Shown: in pieces, positions 36,273 through 45,230 of the stretch
Layout of the letters: each line of letters starts with the position of its first letter
Numbering within the stretch: position 1 is the first letter of the stretch
Assembly: GCF_029892685.1 (NCBI RefSeq)
Contig: NZ_JARXVD010000004.1
Location: 124,001-188,000, forward strand
Length of the DNA: 64,000 nucleotides
From: Mycobacterium sp. OTB74
GTDB taxonomy: Bacteria > Actinomycetota > Actinomycetes > Mycobacteriales > Mycobacteriaceae
Reading direction: 5' to 3'
The notes under the pieces: model-generated
What the model saw: the letters and a program-made list of their open reading frames with translations, nothing else
What the model was told of the DNA's origin: nothing
The model's database searches: none
Program-made: the position numbers and the translations under genes

Positions 36273-37297
36273 GCGACACGATGAGCCGCGAAAACCGTCA
36301 GATCCTCCTGCGGCGCCGCCCCAACGGGTTGGTCTCCCCCGATGACACCGAGATGGTGACGGCGGCTGCGCCGGAACCTGCCGAGGGTGAGGCGCTGCTG
36401 CGCACCACCTATGTCGGCATGGACGCCGCCGCGCGTACCTGGCTGGACGGCGAACCCGGCTACCTTCCGGCCCTCGAACTGGGCGAGGTGGTCCGGGTGG
36501 CCGGAATCGGCGAGGTCGTCGAATCACGTTGTGACGCCTTCAAAGTCGGCGACCTTGTCACCACCCTGACCGGGTTGCAGGACTACGCGATCATCCGCGA
36601 CGATCTGTTCAGCACGCCGGTGGTCGGCTACACCGATCCGCTCGCGGTGATGTCGATCTACGGACCGACTGGCGCAACGGCCTATTTCGGCATGAAGGGC
36701 GTGGGCAAGCCGCAAGCCGGCGAGACTGTCGTGGTGTCGGCCGCGGCAGGTGCCACCGGGTCCGTGGCGGGTCAGATCGCCAACATCGCCGGTGCTCGGG
36801 TAGTCGGCATCGCGGGCGGCTCGGACAAATGCCGTGTCGTGGTAGAGGATTTCGGTTTCGACGCCTGTGTCGATTACAAGGCCGGTAACCTCACCGCCGC
36901 GCTCAAGGAAGCGTGCCCCAACGGAATCAACGTCTATTTCGACAATGTCGGCGGCGACGTTCTCAATGCCGTGCTGGGCAACCTGGCGCACAAGGCGCGC
37001 GTGGTGATGTGCGGCATCATCTCCAGTTATCTCAACGGTGATCACCCCGGTCCGTCCAATTACGTCAACCTGCTCTCCACGTCCTCGACAATGCAGGGCT
37101 TCATCGCACTCGAGGAATGGGCGCACTTTGATGAGGCGTTTGAAGCGCTACGCGGCTGGGAGCAGGAAGGTCTACTGGTGCATCGCGAAACCGTCTACGA
37201 CGGACTGGAATCCAGCATCGATGCACTCAACGGTCTGTTCACCGGAGCCAACATCGGCAAGATGCTGGTGAAGGTCAACGAACCCGGCGACGCCTGA
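36269..37297 (+). CDS. NADP-dependent oxidoreductase (MDR superfamily, CurA/leukotriene B4 type)
   Basis: This 342-residue medium-chain dehydrogenase/reductase lacks the zinc ligands of alcohol dehydrogenases. The GPTGATAYFG segment near 131 and the nucleotide motif VSAAAGATGSVAGQIA near 156-171 identify the CurA or NADPH-dependent curcumin/enone reductase group, which reduces activated double bonds. The ATG overlaps the stop of the acyl-CoA dehydrogenase, so the proteins are made together and may handle successive steps, such as reduction of an enoyl product. The 3' end is 56 bases from the next gene. Confidence 0.88.
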   Translation: MSDTMSRENRQILLRRRPNGLVSPDDTEMVTAAAPEPAEGEALLRTTYVGMDAAARTWLDGEPGYLPALELGEVVRVAGIGEVVESRCDAFKVGDLVTTLTGLQDYAIIRDDLFSTPVVGYTDPLAVMSIYGPTGATAYFGMKGVGKPQAGETVVVSAAAGATGSVAGQIANIAGARVVGIAGGSDKCRVVVEDFGFDACVDYKAGNLTAALKEACPNGINVYFDNVGGDVLNAVLGNLAHKARVVMCGIISSYLNGDHPGPSNYVNLLSTSSTMQGFIALEEWAHFDEAFEALRGWEQEGLLVHRETVYDGLESSIDALNGLFTGANIGKMLVKVNEPGDA

Positions 37298-37353
37298 CCC
37301 CAATCGATTGCGATTGATTCTCCTTGCCGGGCAAGTGATGAGGAACTGAGACC

Positions 37354-38472
37354 ATGCTGACCCCGTTCGACGATTACCCGATCCACGCCTCGGCTGATCC
37401 GGTCGCGGTGCCGGTCAGTGCAGATCCCAACCACTACGACCGCTACTGGTTCAACGGCCACCAGCGCGACGGCGATTTCTACTTCGGCGCGGCCATGGGG
37501 CATTACCCCGTACGCGGGGTCATCGATGCCGCCTTCAGTCTGGTCAAAGATGGTGTTGAGCATTCGATCTTCGCGTCGGGGGCAATGCCGCTGGACCGAT
37601 CGGCGACCATCGGCCCCTTCCACATCGAAGTGGTCGAGCCACTGCGCACCATCCGCTACATCGTCGACTCCAACGAACACGACATTTCGTGCGACCTGAC
37701 CTTCAGTGCAACCACGGTGGCCCTTGAGGAACCCCGCCAACAGCGCCGAACCGCCGAAGGCATCATGCTGACCGACCACACCCGGCTCACCCAGTGGGGT
37801 TCGTGGGAAGGAACCATCTGCGTCGACGGCGAAGATGTGGCGGTTGAAGCCGGCCCTGTGCCCGGGACCCGGGATCGCTCCTGGGGCATCCGACCGGTCG
37901 GCGAACAAGTTCCGGTACTCCGTCAACCCATGCCTTTCCAGATTTTCTGGCTTTGGGCGCCTTTGCATTTCGGGGATCGCTTCACGCACTACGCCTTCCA
38001 CGAACACGAGGACGGGCGTCGATGGTTGGAAACCGCGCAAGTATTGGACCCGATACCCGCCAGCGTGTCCCCGTGCAGTCGGGTAGGCGTGCGAGAGTGC
38101 TACGACATCGGCTACGAACTCGAATGGGAACCGGGACGCCGCGAAATCCGGCGTGCCCGCCTGTGGTTCACCGATCCGGTCGAGGGCGAAACCCACATCG
38201 AGGTGGAAAAGCTCTTCACCTTCCGAATGCGCGGGATCGGCTACTGGCATCCGCACTGGGGGCACGGCTCGAACCATGGCCAGTACGAAATCGGCCGGGA
38301 GTCAATCCGATTAGCCGACTTCAACCCGACCGACTTCGCGTCGCTGCATCTGCAGAACGTGGTCAAGGCAACCATGGGTGAGCGCACCGGGATCGGCGTC
38401 GTCGAGCAGATCGCCATCGGACCGCACGCACCGTCGGGTCTCACCGGGTTTATGGACGGCTACGACGGCTGA
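37354..38472 (+). CDS. Conserved hypothetical protein, possibly CrtC/AttH-like lipocalin fold
   Basis: This 372-residue soluble protein has many aromatic and strand-forming segments: HYDRYWFNGHQRDGDFYF near 22-39, PGTRDRSWGIRPVG near 169-182, and WHPHWGHGSNHG near 316. The DRSWG motif and paired beta domains recall hydroxyneurosporene synthase (CrtC)/AttH-like proteins, but I am not certain. Such proteins are sometimes found next to acyl-CoA or terpenoid metabolism genes. It is the third gene of the operon; GAGGAACTGAGACC precedes its ATG. No signal peptide. Function unknown. Confidence 0.6.
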   Translation: MLTPFDDYPIHASADPVAVPVSADPNHYDRYWFNGHQRDGDFYFGAAMGHYPVRGVIDAAFSLVKDGVEHSIFASGAMPLDRSATIGPFHIEVVEPLRTIRYIVDSNEHDISCDLTFSATTVALEEPRQQRRTAEGIMLTDHTRLTQWGSWEGTICVDGEDVAVEAGPVPGTRDRSWGIRPVGEQVPVLRQPMPFQIFWLWAPLHFGDRFTHYAFHEHEDGRRWLETAQVLDPIPASVSPCSRVGVRECYDIGYELEWEPGRREIRRARLWFTDPVEGETHIEVEKLFTFRMRGIGYWHPHWGHGSNHGQYEIGRESIRLADFNPTDFASLHLQNVVKATMGERTGIGVVEQIAIGPHAPSGLTGFMDGYDG

Positions 38473-38713
38473 CGCCGTGGCCTGCGCGCTGTCTGCGCGG
38501 GTAGCCTCGAACCGAGTTGCGTGAAGCGCACCCGGGCGAAAGAGGCCGTTCATGAGCAATCTTGAGGCTGAGTCGGTCGAATTCGATTGTGCTGCTGGGC
38601 TTGTTGGAACGTCGGGCGTCTGGCCTGCAACTCGCGGGGCTGGGTCAGCCCGGTCCGAGGCGTCATCTGGCCAAGCTAAAGGCCCATTGACGGCAGAAGA
38701 AGGGCCATGATCA

Positions 38714-38736
38714 CTGTGATCGCAAAGCGATCACAG
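38714..38736. terminator. Perfect hairpin between convergent genes
   Basis: CTGTGATCGC and GCGATCACAG form a 10-bp perfect stem with an AAA loop. It lies between two convergent genes, 26 bases before the end of the minus-strand gene, so it can serve as a bidirectional transcription terminator. There is no T-tract, which is usual for mycobacterial terminators. Confidence 0.55.
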
Positions 38737-38762
38737 ATACAGTTCTCCGGTTGAAACGCCCC

Positions 38763-39395
38763 TTACTGCGACTCGTAGATCGACGGTGATCCCCAGCCGG
38801 GGCCGGTGAAGCACGAGTCGGGCGTCTTCGACGTGCACTGTTGTGGTGGCGCAGGGCGTGGCGGCGTCGGCGTAGGCCCGTCCAGCTTGACCGTGTACGA
38901 GGCCCCGAACACTCCAGACGCCGTACTGGCCCGCTTCTTGTATGACGCGCTGAGGGTGAAAGGCGACGGCGCCTCGGGTTCTGTTGCGAGCTCCAAAGTC
39001 CATTTTCCGTTCGAGACACCAGTTGTGCCGATCCAGTTCAGCCCTGTGGTGTTGGCTGCTGTCAGCACCACGCCGACCGCCTCGATGTCGGGGTCCGCAA
39101 TCCCCGACACGGTGACCTTGGTGCCGGAGTCATCGACCGTGACGCTTTCCACCGAACCGCGATCGGACGTCCGTACCTCAGCGATCGGTGTCGAATGCGC
39201 CTGCTGAGCATGGGTCTGGACGATCGCCACGCCGATTCCGGTGACTATGGTGGCCAGTCCTCCGATGAATGCGGTGGCAACGCCGCCGATCAGTTTGGAC
39301 TTCTCGCTCGATATCGAGTTGTCTGGTTGGTCCTCGGCCTTGGCAACAGACGGTCGGAGCCGGGGAATTCTCAGTGGTCGTGCGTGTGTGGTCAT
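38763..39395 (-). CDS. Membrane-anchored protein with beta-sandwich-like ectodomain
   Basis: This 210-residue protein of unknown family has a basic N-terminus, one transmembrane helix at about 35-60 (LIGGVATAFIGGLATIVTGI), and an extracytoplasmic domain of strands with an Ig-like feel (SVTVDDSGTKVTVSGIADP). A proline-rich linker follows with two cysteines in TSKTPDSCFTG. It may be a secreted or anchored stress protein. The 145 bases upstream, before the SDR at 39541, contain no gene. ATG at 39395 assumed; no strong ribosome site. Confidence 0.65.
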   Translation of the reverse strand: MTTHARPLRIPRLRPSVAKAEDQPDNSISSEKSKLIGGVATAFIGGLATIVTGIGVAIVQTHAQQAHSTPIAEVRTSDRGSVESVTVDDSGTKVTVSGIADPDIEAVGVVLTAANTTGLNWIGTTGVSNGKWTLELATEPEAPSPFTLSASYKKRASTASGVFGASYTVKLDGPTPTPPRPAPPQQCTSKTPDSCFTGPGWGSPSIYESQ

Positions 39396-39540
39396 GGCTC
39401 TGCCCCCGCAGCAAAAGCTCGTAGTGGATGTTGTGTTCTCTGACCGGCTGACACCGGATCAAGTGCAAACAGCATCACTCCGACCAATAGGCACGCGCAT
39501 GCGTACCGCACTACTCAAATATTCGTCGAAGGCGCTTGCG

Positions 39541-40383
39541 CTACCTGCGGGTCGCCAGGGCGCCGTCGCTGGCCATTCGAGTCGCCCGCGCCAGCAGGTC
39601 CGAGTAGCGCACTCCGAGCAGTCGCGGCATGGCGGCCATGGCCCAGCCGTCGGGGCCGATGATGATCCGAGGCCGGTTCTTGTCGACGCCCCGAAGGATG
39701 ACACGTGCAGCTTTATCAGCGTTGGTGAGTGCGGCCTTGTCGAAGAATTTGGTGGTTTCAGCGGGGTCGACACCTTCGGGAATGCGCATGCTGGCACCGA
39801 AATTTGTACGGATCACCCCGGGATGTACGCAGTGCACGTTGATGGGACGACGGTTGATGATCATTTCCTGGCGCAGTGCTTCGGTGAAGCCGCGCACCGC
39901 GAATTTCGCGGTGCTGTAAGCGCCCTGGTACGGCATGGCAATGAGACCGAAGGCACTGGAGATGTTCACCAGCACCGACGGCTTCGCCGTGCTGCCGGAT
40001 TCGATGAGCTGCGGCAGGAACGCCTTGGTGCCGTTGACGACCCCACCGATGTTTATCGAGGTGACCCAGTCGAAGTCCGTCATCGACATGTCTTCCACGG
40101 TGGCCATCAGATCGACCCCGGCGTTGTTGAAGACCATTGATGCCGCGTCCAGATCGTCATGAACCTGTTCGGCCGCGGCGAACACCGCGGCGCGATCGGC
40201 CACATCAACCTGGTACGCGGTGACGTGGCCGCGCGGGCACATTGCCTGAGTTTGGGCCAAACCAATCGGGTCCACATCCCAACCGGCGACGTGCGCCCCG
40301 TTGCGGGTCAACGCCACCGTCAGTGCTCGGCCGATGCCGGAACCCGCGCCGGTGACCACCGCAACGCGATCTCGGTATGTCAT
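39541..40383 (-). CDS. Short-chain dehydrogenase/reductase
   Basis: This 280-residue classical SDR has the cofactor motif VTGAGSGIGRA at 10-20, NNAGVD near 87, the catalytic serine in NISSAFG near 142 and YSTAKFAVRGF (the YxxxK pair) near 155-159, with PGVIRTNF after it. It should oxidise or reduce a hydroxyl/keto group. It is divergent from an LLM oxidoreductase across 131 bases and stands alone on its strand. The ATG at 40383 is preceded by a weak GGAG. Confidence 0.9.
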   Translation of the reverse strand: MTYRDRVAVVTGAGSGIGRALTVALTRNGAHVAGWDVDPIGLAQTQAMCPRGHVTAYQVDVADRAAVFAAAEQVHDDLDAASMVFNNAGVDLMATVEDMSMTDFDWVTSINIGGVVNGTKAFLPQLIESGSTAKPSVLVNISSAFGLIAMPYQGAYSTAKFAVRGFTEALRQEMIINRRPINVHCVHPGVIRTNFGASMRIPEGVDPAETTKFFDKAALTNADKAARVILRGVDKNRPRIIIGPDGWAMAAMPRLLGVRYSDLLARATRMASDGALATRR

Positions 40384-40514
40384 CGCAGCTCCTGGTTACT
40401 CTTACCGTAGGGTCGTCAGTAAAGCACACGGGAACGGCTCGCCGGACCGCTTTTCGGCGTGAACATCGTCGATATGGGGCCACGGCTGGTCGGTGGCGAC
40501 AGGAAGGTGGAATC

Positions 40515-41393
40515 GTGCAATTCTGGTCGGGCACAGCATTTTTGGACACCCATATGGCCGTACCGTTGGCGCAGATGCTCGATCAGAACGGGTTCGACGG
40601 CGTGATCAGCGCCGATCATATGATCTACCCGCGCGAGCTGAGCTCTCCGTATCCGTCTCCGACCGGAATCGTCCCATGGCAGCCGGAGACCGCGTGGCCG
40701 GATTCCTGGGTGCTCATCGGCGCGATGGCCGCGGTCACCCGGTCGCTGCGGTTCACCAACGCGATCTACGTCGGACCATCGCGTCCACTGGTCCAGGTGG
40801 CCAAACAGGTGGCGACCGCTGCGGTGCTGTCGAACGGCCGCGTCACCCTGACCCTCGGCGCAGGGTGGATGAAAGAAGAGTTCGACCTGATGGGTCAGGA
40901 CTTTCACACCCGCGGCAAGCGGCTCGACGAGATGATCCCGGCCTTGCGCGAACTCTGGAAGGGCGGCTGGGTGTCCTGGTCCGGCGAGCACTACCAAGTG
41001 CCTGAGTTGATGCTCGAACCGCATCCGGAGGCGCCCGTGCCGATCATGTGCGGCGGCGAATCCGAGGTGGCGCTACGCCGGGCGGCCCAACTGTGCGATG
41101 GCTGGGTCGGCACTGCGTACACGCTGGAGCAGGCTCGGCCGTATGTCGAGACCTTGACCAAGCTGCGCCACGAATACGGCCGGAGCAGTGAACCGTTCGA
41201 CATCATGGTCGCATTGCTGGAGCCGCAAACCGTTGAGACCTATCGACGTGCCGAGGAGATGGGCATCACGCAGGTGATGTGTGCACCGTGGATCGGTGCT
41301 GATGATGATCGATCATCGGAACTCACTGAGGCCGAACGATTTCGGCGCCACATCGAGCATTTCGCCGACACCGTCATCGCGGGTATGCGCTGA
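40515..41393 (+). CDS. LLM-class F420-dependent oxidoreductase
   Basis: This 292-residue luciferase-like enzyme has the segment FWSGTAFLDTHM, NAIYVGPSRPLVQVAKQVAT and RVTLTLGAGWMKEEFDLMG (about 117-135), which is the signature of the TIGR03619-type F420 group. The GTG at 40515 is taken as start because GGAAGGTGG lies six to ten bases upstream; a longer frame from 40377 would overlap the divergent SDR and is not conserved. Substrate unknown; the enzyme is probably monocistronic. Confidence 0.88.
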   Translation: MQFWSGTAFLDTHMAVPLAQMLDQNGFDGVISADHMIYPRELSSPYPSPTGIVPWQPETAWPDSWVLIGAMAAVTRSLRFTNAIYVGPSRPLVQVAKQVATAAVLSNGRVTLTLGAGWMKEEFDLMGQDFHTRGKRLDEMIPALRELWKGGWVSWSGEHYQVPELMLEPHPEAPVPIMCGGESEVALRRAAQLCDGWVGTAYTLEQARPYVETLTKLRHEYGRSSEPFDIMVALLEPQTVETYRRAEEMGITQVMCAPWIGADDDRSSELTEAERFRRHIEHFADTVIAGMR

Positions 41394-41414
41394 CGGGAGG
41401 TACGGGCCAGCGCG

Positions 41415-42347
41415 TCAATCGGGCAGTCTCGCCGTCGCGGCCGCAAGCGCCTCACGGCAGCCGGTCCACATCTCGGAGATGATCTCGGATGCTGGCCGTA
41501 GGTCGTCGATGCGCCCGGCCACCTGGCCGGTGTTGGCGACGCTGGCGTCCATGTCGCCGTCAAAGTACAGGTGCTGCACGCGATCCAGTGCGGCAGCCGC
41601 GTCGAACGCCGAATCGGCGTCATGGCGCTGCGCGGCGGCTGTGCGGATCACCCGCATCATCCGCTTACCGCCCAACGGCAACAGCACCGTCCCGGTGTCA
41701 TCGGCATCGATGACCGCTTGTTTGAATTTGGAATGTACCGGCGAATCGGCACTGGCCAGCAGTCGAGTGCCCATCTGCACGCCTTCGGCGCCGAGCACCA
41801 GCGCAGCGGCCATGGATTGGGCGTCGCAGATGCCACCTGCGGCAACGATCGGCACATCGACATGCGCGGCGATCAGCGGCAACAACACCATGGTCGAGGC
41901 GCCGAAGCGATTCTTGAAACCGCCGCCTTCAACACCTTCGACCACCAGGCCGTCGACGCCGGCGTCCACGGCTTTCTTTGCATCGGCCAAGGTGCCGACC
42001 ACGTGGAACACCGTGATGCCGGCATCGTGCAGGCGATCGACGAACAGGCCTGCATCGCCTGCTGATGTGGTGACGAACCGAATCTCGGTGTCCACCAGGA
42101 TGTCCACCATCGCGGGGTCTCGGTTGAACAGCAACGCGATATTCGCGCCAACCGGCCGAGCGGTCAGATCGCGAACCCGGTGAAGATCGGCGCGGCCCTG
42201 ATCCGAAGTGGTCTCGATAATCCCCAGACCGCCGGCATTCGAGACCGCCGCCGCCAGGCCCGCACCGGCGATGAACGTCATCGGGGCTTGAAGTATCGGG
42301 ATCTCGGCGCCAGTCAGTGCGCACACACGATTCGGTTGTACCGTCAC
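41415..42347 (-). CDS. Nitronate monooxygenase-type FMN enzyme
   Basis: This 310-residue FMN-binding TIM barrel is of the nitronate monooxygenase/2-nitropropane dioxygenase group. PILQAPMTF at 17-25 and SNAGGLGIIE near 36 match motif I, and VPIVAAGGICDAQSM near 169 and GAEGVQMGTRLLA near 189 form the phosphate-binding part. The GTG at 42347 gives the common family length; an ATG at 42425 would add 26 residues and lie on the dyad at 42425-42446. It could detoxify propionate 3-nitronate or act as an enoyl reductase-like enzyme. The gene is convergent with the LLM gene. Confidence 0.85.
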   Translation of the reverse strand: MTVQPNRVCALTGAEIPILQAPMTFIAGAGLAAAVSNAGGLGIIETTSDQGRADLHRVRDLTARPVGANIALLFNRDPAMVDILVDTEIRFVTTSAGDAGLFVDRLHDAGITVFHVVGTLADAKKAVDAGVDGLVVEGVEGGGFKNRFGASTMVLLPLIAAHVDVPIVAAGGICDAQSMAAALVLGAEGVQMGTRLLASADSPVHSKFKQAVIDADDTGTVLLPLGGKRMMRVIRTAAAQRHDADSAFDAAAALDRVQHLYFDGDMDASVANTGQVAGRIDDLRPASEIISEMWTGCREALAAATARLPD

Positions 42348-42424
42348 CGTCTGACCGTACTCCGGCCTGGTTCGCTGGTAGCGCCGTGACGCCAGTAGGC
42401 GAATGCGAGTAGTGGTTTGCAGCA

Positions 42425-42446
42425 CTTAGGTAGCTGTCTACTTAAG
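42425..42446. promoter_or_regulatory. TetR-like pseudopalindrome before the nitronate monooxygenase gene
   Basis: CTTAGGTAG, then CTGT, then CTACTTAAG: the arms match at eight of nine positions. It lies about 80 bases upstream of the GTG start and overlaps the alternative ATG at 42425. No regulator gene is adjacent, so the binder would be encoded elsewhere. Confidence 0.5.
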
Positions 42447-42607
42447 GCGACTTTCGGCTGCAGTCGCATTCTGATCCCAGGCCAGTTGGCCCGTGGAAGA
42501 GCCAATGAGCGGACTAAAGACACACGTGCTCTCTGCCGGTAGTTGTCGATGTCGCCAGGGAGCGGACTTCGAAAGGTGCGACCGCATACCGGACATCGGA
42601 GACAACC

Positions 42608-43633
42608 ATGTTGGAGAACCTTGTTGCTGCTGTGACCCCACTGTTGTTGATTGTCGGAGGAAGCTCACCGACGCCCGATGTCGCCGGTGAAACGCCACCC
42701 GTCTGGCTCAACGGACAATTCAATAAAGGCGACACCATTGTATCGGTGCCATATCCGGCATCGTTCGGGCCGTACGAGGGGACCGGACCCATGGGACCGT
42801 CCGTCCAAGTGGGGGTGACGAATGCGCTGGCCCTACAGAATGTGGCTGTCAGCCAGGGCATTCCAACGACCTTGATGGGCGCCAGTCAGGGGGCACTGGT
42901 CATCGACCAGGTGATCGCCGACGATGCCCGTAACGGCGTGGATCCAAAAGCGGTGTCGTTCATCGTGATCGAAGACCCGGAGCGCGGCAGCGGGATACTC
43001 ACCGGATTTCGTGGAATCACCATCCCGATCATTGACTACAAGCCGATACAGATTCCGGTGAGTCCGTACAACGTAACCGTGGTAACGGTCGAGTACGACG
43101 GCATTGCAGACTTCCCCAACAACGTGTTGAACGTCCTCGCGGACATCAATGCCATCATGGGCGCGGCGACGTATCACAGTACTGTGGCGTACTCGAACCT
43201 GGCGGATGTACCACAAGCGGATATCACCGTCTCCACCAACGGTGCCGGCGGAGTGACCACAAGCTACTTGGTGCCCACAGTCCAGTTGCCGCTGACCGAG
43301 CCACTGCGATTGCTCGGCATCCCGGCACAGGTGGTCGATGCGATCGACCGGGTGCTGCGGCCCATCATCGATTCGGCGTACGTCGGACGGCTGAAAATAG
43401 ACGCCGCTCCTGCCGCAGAGGAGACAACCAGCAAACGTTTGAGCACCGAATCTACGACCCACGTCAACGTTCCCAGGAATGACACGGTGCCAGGGAGGCA
43501 GCCACCCGGGCACGCTCGCACCACAATGACGGTCAGACCCGTCGCTCCGGACCGGCCAATTCTTCAGAGCGAACGAACAATTCGCACGCAACGACCGCAC
43601 CGCATGACCAAAGGCCAGAACCAAACTCGTTGA
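42608..43633 (+). CDS. PE-PPE-domain serine hydrolase without a PE or PPE domain
   Basis: This 341-residue protein contains the PE-PPE C-terminal esterase domain (PF08237), an alpha/beta hydrolase typical of mycobacteria. The nucleophile is Ser93 in LMGASQGALV, Asp in VEYDGIADFP (164 or 168) and His190 in ATYHSTV complete the triad. It begins directly with a short hydrophobic segment (TPLLLIVGGSS) rather than a PE or PPE module, so export could be by a different route or the start may be further upstream. The last 65 residues are Thr/Pro/Arg-rich and disordered. It likely acts on lipids. Monocistronic. Confidence 0.8.
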   Translation: MLENLVAAVTPLLLIVGGSSPTPDVAGETPPVWLNGQFNKGDTIVSVPYPASFGPYEGTGPMGPSVQVGVTNALALQNVAVSQGIPTTLMGASQGALVIDQVIADDARNGVDPKAVSFIVIEDPERGSGILTGFRGITIPIIDYKPIQIPVSPYNVTVVTVEYDGIADFPNNVLNVLADINAIMGAATYHSTVAYSNLADVPQADITVSTNGAGGVTTSYLVPTVQLPLTEPLRLLGIPAQVVDAIDRVLRPIIDSAYVGRLKIDAAPAAEETTSKRLSTESTTHVNVPRNDTVPGRQPPGHARTTMTVRPVAPDRPILQSERTIRTQRPHRMTKGQNQTR

Positions 43634-43671
43634 GGCCGAACATCAGTCGAACCGCAACCCAATGGTGCTCA

Positions 43672-44721
43672 TCAGCTTCTGTCGATTCCGTGCACGAGCT
43701 CGATGGCGGCTCCGAGGGTGGCGACCCGCTCCTCCAGCGTCTCGCCGGCCGGGTAGATCCGCACCGTGTCGACACCGGCATTTGCCCAGACCTGTAGGCG
43801 ATCTCGCACCATCTCCTTGGTACCAATCAGTGTGGTGGCCAGGATCATGTCATCGGTGATCAGTGCGGCAGCACCGTCTCGGTCGCCGGCTTGCCACCGG
43901 TCGCGCACCGCGGCGGCCACTTCGGACCAGCCCTGCCGGCTGTAAGCCTGATTGTAGAAATTGGTTGAGGCAGAACCCATTCCGCCGAGGCTGAAGGCCA
44001 GCTCGGCCTTGCGGCTGTCTATCAGGGATTTCAGATGCTCTTCGTCGCGGGCGAAGGACACCTCGGCGCCCTGGCAGATGTCCAGATCGGTACGGGTGCG
44101 CCCGGAGCGGGCCAGGCCTTCATCCAGGTGCGCAAAATAAGCGTCCTCGGCACCTTCGGGAACGAAGCTGGTGCCCAGCCAGCCGTCGGCGACCTCACCG
44201 GTCAGCCGCAGCATGGCGGGGGTCAGGCTGGCGATGTACAGCGGGATGTCGTGTTCGGCGCGCATGGACAGCCGCATCGGCTTGGCATCGGCCCGGGGGA
44301 TCTGAAATTGCTTGCCACTGTGGGAGATTTTCTGGCCGGCGACAGCCTGTCGGATGACATCGATGGTCTCGCGCATCCGCCCCAGCGGCTTGTCGAACGG
44401 CACCCCGTGCAGGCCCTCGATGACTTGCGGGCCGGAGGCGCCCAGGCCCAGCAGGAAGCGTCCGCGGGACAGATTCGACAGGGTGATGGCAGCCTGGGCG
44501 ATGGCGACCGGGGTGCGGGTGGCCAACTGAATGATGCCCGAACCCAACAACATCCGATCGGTGCACGCCGCGTAGAACCCGAGCGCTGATGGTGCGTCGG
44601 ACCCCCAGGCTTCAGCGACCCAGCAGATATCCAGACCCATTCGTTCAGCTTCGGTGACGAAAACCTTTTGGTAGTCCCAGGTTCCCAAGCTCGCCGCTTC
44701 AACCGTGATAGCGGCCCGCAT
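43672..44721 (-). CDS. LLM-class F420-dependent oxidoreductase (long form)
   Basis: This 349-residue luciferase-like enzyme has AERMGLDICWVAEAWGSDA near 26-44, LGSGIIQLATRTPVAIAQAA near 61-80 and GRFLLGLGASGPQVIEG near 89, the signature of the F420-dependent group that includes F420-linked hydride transferases. The ATG at 44721 shares a base with the stop of the SRPBCC gene (TGATG), so they are coupled. It is the last gene of a TetR-SRPBCC-LLM operon whose promoter has two matching dyads. Confidence 0.88.
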   Translation of the reverse strand: MRAAITVEAASLGTWDYQKVFVTEAERMGLDICWVAEAWGSDAPSALGFYAACTDRMLLGSGIIQLATRTPVAIAQAAITLSNLSRGRFLLGLGASGPQVIEGLHGVPFDKPLGRMRETIDVIRQAVAGQKISHSGKQFQIPRADAKPMRLSMRAEHDIPLYIASLTPAMLRLTGEVADGWLGTSFVPEGAEDAYFAHLDEGLARSGRTRTDLDICQGAEVSFARDEEHLKSLIDSRKAELAFSLGGMGSASTNFYNQAYSRQGWSEVAAAVRDRWQAGDRDGAAALITDDMILATTLIGTKEMVRDRLQVWANAGVDTVRIYPAGETLEERVATLGAAIELVHGIDRS

Positions 44722-45227
44722 CAGGCTTCGGCCTTGTTCTTGATGTGCTCGAGATTGGCCGACATGCCGGACTCGAATTCGCGCAACCGGTTGAAGACGA
44801 TCTTCTGTTCCTTGCCGGGCATGGCGGCGATAGCGATGGACAGGCCCGACGGGGCAGGGCCCAGTTGTGCCCACTGGCTCAGCCTCGTCCCGGTTCCCTC
44901 GGGGGTCATCCGGAACCGCCAGGTGGCAGTCGGGTGGTCTACATCGCCGACGACCCAGGCGAAGGCACGCTGCGGGTCACACTCGACGACCTCCGAAACT
45001 GTCGACCATTCGCCGAGCGCAGCGTGCTTGTTGTATCCGGTGAATCGGGCACCCACACAAGGCTTGTCGTATCCCTCGTTCCATTCGACGCGCTCCAATT
45101 CCGGGCTGCAGTCAGCCATGACGTTGATGTCGGATGCCAGGGCCCAGACCTTTTCGGGCGCAGCCGCGATCCATGTTGACACCTCGACGGTGGGTGCGTC
45201 GGCGTACACCGCGCCGGTCCATTCCAT
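44721..45227 (-). CDS. SRPBCC-family polyketide cyclase-like protein
   Basis: This 168-residue START/SRPBCC-type protein begins with a long strand (VEVSTWIAAAPEKVWALASD), typical for the family, and ends in an extended helix (KIVFNRLREFESGMSANLEH). Proteins of this fold bind hydrophobic ligands and sometimes act as cyclases or dehydratases. No catalytic residue can be named. It lies three bases after the TetR gene and overlaps the LLM start, so the three genes are one operon. Confidence 0.8.
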   Translation of the reverse strand: MEWTGAVYADAPTVEVSTWIAAAPEKVWALASDINVMADCSPELERVEWNEGYDKPCVGARFTGYNKHAALGEWSTVSEVVECDPQRAFAWVVGDVDHPTATWRFRMTPEGTGTRLSQWAQLGPAPSGLSIAIAAMPGKEQKIVFNRLREFESGMSANLEHIKNKAEA

Positions 45228-45230
45228 CGC

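Noticed and set aside
38714..38736. Possible CRP/Cmr binding site (TGTGA...TCACA)
   Set aside because: The half sites are separated by 11 bases instead of 6, and the element is a perfect hairpin between convergent gene ends, so a terminator is the better reading.
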